Of a DNA stretch of 64,000 nucleotides, positions 58,047 to 64,000 are shown one piece after another (position 1 is the stretch's first letter; the number at the start of each line of letters is the position of its first letter). The DNA comes from Gigantopelta aegis (lineage: Eukaryota > Mollusca > Gastropoda > Neomphalida > Peltospiridae). The stretch lies in NCBI RefSeq assembly GCF_016097555.1, contig NC_054699.1, forward strand, positions 3,268,293 through 3,332,292, in the 5' to 3' direction. The notes beneath the pieces were generated by a model. It did not search any database, was not told the DNA's origin, and was given only the letters and a program-made list of their open reading frames with translations. The position numbers were made by a program, and so were the translations under genes.

Positions 58047-58246
58047 NNNNNNNNNNNNNNNNNNNNNNNNNNNNNNNNNNNNNNNNNNNNNNNNNNNNNN
58101 NNNNNNNNNNNNNNNNNNNNNNNNNNNNNNNNNNNNNNNNNNNNNNNNNNNNNNNNNNNNNNNNNNNNNNNNNNNNNNNNNNNNNNNNNNNNNNNNNNNN
58201 NNNNNNNNNNNNNNNNNNNNNNNNNNNNNNNNNNNNNNNNNNNNNN
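58047..58246. other. Assembly gap (200 N)
   Basis: A run of exactly 200 unknown bases. The round number suggests a placeholder, so the true distance is not known. Confidence 0.99.
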
Positions 58247-59296
58247 TAACAAAAACACTTATACACAAGTTCAACACATGCATTCGCATACACAGTGTCA
58301 GGATATATACAAGCAGAACACACCGACTCACACGAACGCACAGGTTGAAACAGATTATTGAGACGTGTCCATAAACAGGACAAACTGGCAGTTTAACATG
58401 GGCAGTGGCCTATAATACAGATATATATATTTAAGATCAGGATTTAAAGGAGAACAGAGAAAATAGCGACGAAGAGGGAAAAGAATAGGAAAGAAGAAGA
58501 TTAAGAAAAAAAGAAGAAAAAGGAGAAGAGGAAGGCATATTTCAAAATACTCGTTTTGGTGTCGGGAGGAATTTGAAACTGTGCCATTGTATTCCTTGTA
58601 GGTCGTTCACATTAGGAACTAAAGTAATACAGTTTTGTACGAGGCAGAAGGAGCTGCATTAATGTCATGGTTAACCAATCCCTTAATTAACCAATTTCGA
58701 CTTAGTGAATATTAAATAGTTTTGATGTCGAACACTGATGAAAATCAAAGATGCCAACTTAGCAAAATCAATGCAACATTCCATCAAAAGTATATACGGG
58801 AACTTTGATTAACCAATGTTTGTTTTCATAACCAAGAAACATGTTTGAAATCTAGATTAACTAACTTACTTCTCTGATTAACCCTTTATCTTCTATATGC
58901 ACTTTAGTTTGGTGTCGGATGGAAATTAAATTTCATACATTTCATCAGTATAATTTTAGTGAACACGTTATACCACACCTAGATATATATTTTAGTGCTT
59001 TCTTCATCATTATAATACATTAAGAAATGACAGTCATAACTCTTCCTGACTTTGCAGATATTATAATAAGCCCCCTGCTAACAAAGCTTTTAGTGATAAA
59101 ACTGGATATCAATTACATTTTCTTGTTTAGAACATTAATGTTTGTACAACATTTGTTTCTACTATTCTTAATGCTTATAGTAGCTGAAACAGGATTTCTT
59201 TTACATTACTGAAGGCACAATCTAGTTTGAGCTGTTAATTTGAATTTTTGGATCCGGTGTTGACAACTTTTGAAATATGCATGCCAAGAAGAAGAA

Positions 59297-59298
<2 letters not shown>
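58247..59298. other. Unassigned DNA right of the gap
   Basis: Purine-rich stretch at about 58450-58535. No gene or repeat family recognised. Confidence 0.5.

Positions 59299-59371
<73 letters not shown>
59299..59371. repeat. TA microsatellite
   Basis: Uninterrupted TA run adjacent to the next repeat. Confidence 0.95.
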
Positions 59372-59376
<5 letters not shown>

Positions 59377-60451
59377 CATATAATATCTTACATTTTCAGT
59401 GCAATCAGAGTATGTGATATTTTTTCAGATCACATACTTTAAGAATTTGATAACTTTGCAAATTAGATGTAAATTAGTCGAGGTCTCGGCACTAGGTTTA
59501 TTGACATTTAAGCAAACGTACTTGGGTGACACTCCATGATTGACGTATGCATTCATAGTCATCAAATAAAAACATTCCAATGGCAATTTGACACTGAAAG
59601 CTGTCCAGCGTTCAGAAAACAAAAAACGTTAGGCATAAGTTTATTTTGATTTAAGGACATCCAAAATGACGTCATTCGAGTTTGACGTCATTTCCATTTA
59701 AAAATACGGTCTCACTACACAGATGTCATCTGCCATTGAAACCCATGTTAAACTGCCCAACTTCAAGCGAAGATTGCCCATAGAACGGGTTCTCGTTGGC
59801 ACTAATAACATACACCATTGCAAACATACATTATATAAGCATTTATTTTCACTCCAAAATTGAGAACATTTCCGTCTCAGTTTTTTGCTATATGACCGCA
59901 TCTGGCTGTAGTACCGGTCCGAATAGGTGGTTCATTAACCGATTCACTCCGGCTGTCACTTGCGCTATATACCCATGTCCCAAAAGGTCGATGCACAATA
60001 TTACAAAATAACATGGGCAAAATACAGCCAGAAGGCTTACCATTAAACATACATATTGTTTTAATTCTTCACCATTTGCTAGAAGTGAATATGTGACCCA
60101 TAACATGTGTCCCAATTAGGAACTATAGTGGACCGTGATGAATGAACTGTCACCCGGAAGTGATCTGTGTAGTGAGACCTACACCGCGCCACATATTCTT
60201 ACGTCATTTGAATATCTAGTAATGGCGGACTGGAATTAAAGTTGCGTGTACAGTTTACAAAAACACGTTGTATTAAGCTTGAGCTTATATGATAAAGAGA
60301 TTATTACCCTCGTCTATTTCGGTATCGTCAATAGCATATATTAGGAATAAAAATAATGTATTATGCTCGTCAGAGGCTCGCATAATACAATTTTTATTCC
60401 TAATGTATGATATTGACGATACCGAAAAATACTCTGGTAATAACCTCTATA
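59372..60451 (+). repeat. Hairpin repeat (Pal-1), copy C, with inserted MITE
   Basis: Aligns with 23969-24560 over its whole length once the insertion at 59708-60179 is removed. The 3' hairpin has TCGGTATCGTCAATAGCATA and its inverse near 60410. Confidence 0.88.
59708..60179. mobile_element. 472-bp MITE with GGTCTCACTACACAGAT ends
   Basis: Seventeen-bp perfect terminal inverted repeats, flanked by TAC on both sides (59705-59707 and 60180-60182). Copy A of the host repeat (24301-24312) has a single TAC at the same place, so this is an insertion with a 3-bp target duplication. Three-bp duplications occur in PIF/Harbinger and CACTA elements; family not settled. Non-coding. Confidence 0.9.
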
Positions 60452-60538
60452 TATATAATTGTTTTGAATTATAAAAACAAGCTATACACTAAATCAGTCT
60501 TGATGATACATATTGTTATATGTATCCATACACATTTT

Positions 60539-60584
<46 letters not shown>

Positions 60585-60830
60585 ATGATTAAAATATTAA
60601 AGTTATTTTCCTGTTTAGAATATCAGTATCTGTAACCTTCAAATAATCTGAACGACAGAACAGTATACATGATCAGGGCCGTATCTATGCACTCTGTTAA
60701 ATTCAATGGGCATTTGACAAAATAGTGGTTCATGCTATGAAACTCTATCTACTGCCTCGTCTATAGGAAGACAGCCTCTCCCGAAGAGATCCTTTACTGG
60801 CGATTTCTTCCCTCTTGCACCGCCACAAAC
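60452..60830. other. Unassigned DNA with CA microsatellite
   Basis: CA run at 60547-60582; rest not recognised. Confidence 0.55.
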
Positions 60831-61045
60831 AGGACCGCACACAGATATTGAGGTAGGAAACCCACTGTCGCCACTTCATGGGCTACTCTTTTGGATTAGC
60901 AGCAAGGGATCTTTTATATGCACCATCTCACAGAGAGGATAATACATACCACGGCCTTTGATATATCAGTCGTGGTGCACTGGCTGGAGTGAGAAATAGC
61001 CCAAACGGCCCACCGACGGGGATCAATCCCAGACCGAACGCGTTG
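60831..61045 (-). mobile_element. SINE-A or B body fragment
   Basis: Body with CAGATATTGAGGTAGGAAAC and CACTTCATGGGCTACTCTTT indicates SINE-A; tail missing and head ends at GATCAATCCCAGACCGAACG. Confidence 0.85.
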
Positions 61046-61189
61046 TATTTTAAAGTAAAATAAAACATTTCTAAGGCTCAATTTACAAAGATAATTTTTG
61101 TTTTACGCCCATACACGTCTAACAATATAAACATTTACAATGCTAAAGCATCAGTACTTTGATATACCAGTCGTAGTGCACTGACTAAC

Positions 61190-61346
61190 TTCATTAAACT
61201 TGCAGACCGTAGTTTCAACGCTACTCGAAGAAACCCGACGCCCCTATGCGAAACGAACCCGCGCTGTACTGTCTTGTCGTGACGTAAAGGGGTGTCGGGT
61301 TTCTTCGTGAAACGTTGGTACTGGCAAACAAGTGAGTTTAATGTCA
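61190..61346. repeat. Inverted repeat beside the 108-bp satellite
   Basis: CGAAGAAACCCGACGCCCCT (61225) returns inverted at 61287-61307 with one difference. Weaker pairing continues outward to TTCATTAAACTTG and its inverse near 61335. The middle is CpG-rich (CGAACCCGCGC). Confidence 0.85.
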
Positions 61347-61467
61347 TGACTGGACTCGAGAATAATCAAACTAACGCTCTGTGGCACCAGCTTTAGGAAA
61401 AATTTGTATTTTAGACACAACAGCTTGCAACCATTTGGTTGTCGACGATTGCCAAAGTATTACAAAG

Positions 61468-63318
61468 AGTTTCCTCTAGCCTCCCCCTACATATCAATAA
61501 CGGGAGGGCTGGAAGTGACTCGGGCTACATTATGGACTCCTCTTGGTGCAGTCGTCCTATATTGGAAGAACAAGCTGTTTCCTCTAGCCTCCCCCTACAT
61601 ATCAATAACGGGAGGGCTGGAAGTGACTCGGGCTACATTATGGACTCCTCTTGGTGCAGTCGTCCTATATTGGAAGAACAAGCTGTTTCCTTTAGCCTCC
61701 CCCTACATATCAATAACGGGAGGGCTGGAAGTGACTCGGGCTACATTATGGACTCCTCTTGGTGCAGTCGTCCTATATTGGAAGAACAAGCTGTTTCCTC
61801 TAGCCTCCCCCTACATATCAATAACGGGAGGGCTGGAAGTGACTCGGGCTACATTATGGACTCCTCTTGGTGCAGTCGTCCTACATTGGAAGAACAAGCT
61901 GTTTCCTCTAGCCTCCCCCTACATATCAATAACGGGAGGGCTGGAAGTGACTCGGGCTACATTATGGACTCCTCTTGGTGCAGTCGTCCTACATTGGAAG
62001 AACAAGCTGTTTCCTCTAGCCTCCCCCTACATATCAATAACAGGAGGGCTGGAAGTGACTCGGGCTACATTATGGACTCCTCTTGGTGCAGTCGTCCTAC
62101 ATTGGAAGAACAAGCTGTTTCCTCTAGCCTCCCCCTACACATCAATAACAGGAGGGCTGGAAGTGACTCGGGCTACATTATGGACTCCTCTTGGTGCAGT
62201 CGTCCTACATTGGAAGAACAAGCTGTTTCCTCTAGCCTCCCCTACATATCAATAACGGGAGGGCTGGAAGTGACTCGGGCTACATTATGGACTCCTCTTG
62301 GTGCAGTCGTCCTACATTGGAAGAACAAGCTGTTTCCTCTAGCCTCCCCCTACATATCAATAACGGGAGGGCTGGAAGTGACTCGGGCTACATTATGGAC
62401 TCCTCTTGGTGCAGTCGTCCTACATTGGAAGAACAAGCTGTTTCCTCTAGCCTCCCCCTACATATCAATAACGGGAGGGCTGGAAGTGACTCGGGCTACA
62501 TTATGGACTCCTCTTGGTGCAGTCGTCCTACATTGGAAGAACAAGCTGTTTCCTCTAGCCTCCCCCTACATATCAATAACGGGAGGGCTGGAAGTGACTC
62601 GGGCTACATTATGGACTCCTCTTGGTGCAGTCGTCCTATATTGGAAGAACAAGCTGTTTCCTCTAGCCTCCCCCTACATATCAATAACGGGAGGGCTGGA
62701 AGTGACTCGGGCTACATTATGGACTCCTCTTGGTGCAGTCGTCCTACATTGGAAGAACAAGCTGTTTCCTCTAGCCTCCCCCTACATATCAATAACGGGA
62801 GGGCTGGAAGTGACTCGGGCTACATTATGGACTCCTCTTGGTGCAGTCGTCCTATATTGGAAGAACAAGCTGTTTCCTCTAGCCTCCCCCTACATATCAA
62901 TAACGGGAGGGCTGGAAGTGACTCGGGCTACATTATGGACTCCTCTTGGTGCAGTCGTCCTATATTGGAAGAACAAGCTGTTTCCTCTAGCCTCCCCCTA
63001 CATATCAATAACGGGAGGGCTGGAAGTGACTCGGGCTACATTATGGACTCCTCTTGGTGCAGTCGTCCTATATTGGAAGAACAAGCTGTTTCCTCTAGCC
63101 TCCCCCTACATATCAATAACGGGAGGGCTGGAAGTGACTCGGGCTACATTATGGACTCCTCTTGGTGCAGTCGTCCTATATTGGAAGAACAAGCTGTTTC
63201 CTCTAGCCTCCCCCTACATATCAATAACGGGAGGGCTGGAAGTGACTTGGGCTACATTATGGACTCCTCTTGGTGCAGTCGTCCTATATTGGAAGAACAA
63301 GCTGTTTCCTCTGCTCCC
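61468..63318 (+). repeat. 108-bp satellite, 17 nearly identical units
   Basis: Unit starts TTTCCTCTAGCCTCCCCCTA, then GGGAGGGCTGGAAGTGACTC and TATGGACTCCTCTTGGTGCA. Units differ mainly at C/T in CCTAYATTGG, G/A in ACRGGAGG and one missing C at about 62240. Since 108 is divisible by three, two plus-strand frames remain open (up to 646 codons, 36-residue repeats), shifting at the missing C. No start context, splice site or signal supports a protein. Confidence 0.96.
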
Positions 63319-63335
63319 CGTTGATTACCAGGTCC

Positions 63336-63770
63336 CTATTGCTATGGCTAGTGATATTCAGTGTTGGGCTAGTAAATAACTACTATTAGCATGCCCGACT
63401 GCTAAAATACTACAAGTTATGTCCCAGGCAAATCTCTATCAAATCTTAAAACATTAACTTTTGCCAATAAATACCATAGCACTTCTGGAGGCTATATCTA
63501 ACTAATAAATTCCTAATTATTAAAAACAGTTGTCAAAGCTGCATTTAAGACTATTTCTTAAATGTGAATATGCCAACCCTCCCCCCTCTAATCCAAGGTT
63601 TTTTAGGCTATGTCTCCCTCTTTAGGTGACATCTGATTATTAATATTAGCAAAATTATATTTACTTAAAGTGAGACTAATTAATGTTTAATTGTGATTAG
63701 TACATTTTTTAAATTACTGATCCAATGGCTAGTGCATTTTTATTTTAAAAATCGATTTATAGAAGCCCTG
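63336..63770 (+). mobile_element. hAT-like MITE, 5' end replaced by the satellite
   Basis: From GCTATGGCTAGTGATATTCA through TTTTTTAGGCTATGTCTCCC and TTTAGGTGACATCTGATTAT to the right end TTTATAGAAGCCCTG. The CAGGGCTTCTAGA left end is missing. Confidence 0.8.
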
Positions 63771-63819
63771 TGATTGCACCCTTAAAATTATTTGTGAATG
63801 TTAGTTGGGCATATAAAGT

Positions 63820-63947
63820 GAATACAATCTTCTCTTCTCTGAAAATTGATATGTCCTCTTGACTATCACAAAGCGTCTGACCAGGAGAACTCAAACACAA
63901 GGACATTGCGCTTGTCAGAACAGAGTTATCGGTGAGCACAACCCAAG
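63820..63947 (-). other. Possible exon of an unidentified gene
   Basis: On the minus strand a strong pyrimidine tract and acceptor (TTTGATTTCCTTAG at 63961-63948) precede a frame reading WVVLTDNSVLTSAMSLCLSS and then PGQTLCDSQEDISIFREEKI. The other two frames stop quickly. I do not recognise the protein, and the downstream donor is not clear. Alternatively an ATG at 63996 starts a signal-peptide-like sequence in the same frame (LVQAFIVFLLSLISLAWVVL). Confidence 0.25.
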
Positions 63948-64000
63948 CTAAGGAAATCAAAGAAAGTAAGAAAACAATGAAAGCCTGCACAAGCATGCCC

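Noticed and set aside
61404-63379. Open frames up to 646 codons with 36-residue repeats
   Set aside because: They result from a 108-bp satellite, whose period is divisible by three; two plus-strand frames are equally open and no start, splice or signal features support translation.
1-64000. Endogenous retrovirus, LTR element, Polinton or similar viral fossil
   Set aside because: No reverse transcriptase, integrase, capsid or long terminal repeat pattern was recognised in any frame.

Overview
The window is animal nuclear DNA, almost certainly from a mollusc and probably a gastropod. The basis is a split, spliced gene with animal-type introns, three tRNA-derived SINE families of a kind I associate with molluscan genomes, AT-rich intronic DNA full of microsatellites and minisatellites, and no prokaryotic gene organisation. 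No operon, CRISPR array, retrovirus-like or Polinton-like element, or other dense gene system was seen. A 200-base assembly gap lies at 58047-58246.

One host gene is firmly supported: the 5' part of a glypican on the minus strand. Coding exon 1 (44946-45111) carries the start codon, signal peptide and first cysteine of the mature protein. Exon 2 (15710-15868) carries the family motif CPQGYTCC. The two join in phase across one glycine codon, so almost half of the window (about 29 kb) is glypican intron 1. The remaining exons should lie beyond the left edge. Directly upstream of exon 2, its 3' splice site and first third are duplicated in tandem (91-bp period), leaving a perfect decoy acceptor.

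The gene-poor rest is a record of repeats. SINE-A and SINE-B share a tRNA-like head and body but have different 3' tails; SINE-C is separate, and one copy is a C-like head on an A body and tail. There are four members of a TTAA-flanked MITE family, several CAGG-ended hAT-like non-autonomous elements, a deleted Tc1/mariner transposase, a 1.75-kb foldback element, a hairpin repeat in three copies (one carrying an inserted MITE), and about fifteen minisatellites. The largest arrays have periods of 87, 47, 39 and 108 bp. Two arrays are amplified pieces of the SINE body and two others start exactly where a SINE head is broken off.

Upstream of the glypican (46.6-58.0 kb) are three tRNA-Phe(GAA) genes, each at the very 5' edge of a longer repeated unit. 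Two look functional and one has a damaged T-arm. Possible exons of unknown genes (10.6-10.9 kb, 32.7-33.2 kb and 63.8-63.95 kb, all minus strand) are listed with low confidence. Exon 1 and 2 of the glypican and the tRNAs rest on direct reading; repeat family assignments rest on termini and comparison of copies inside the window.
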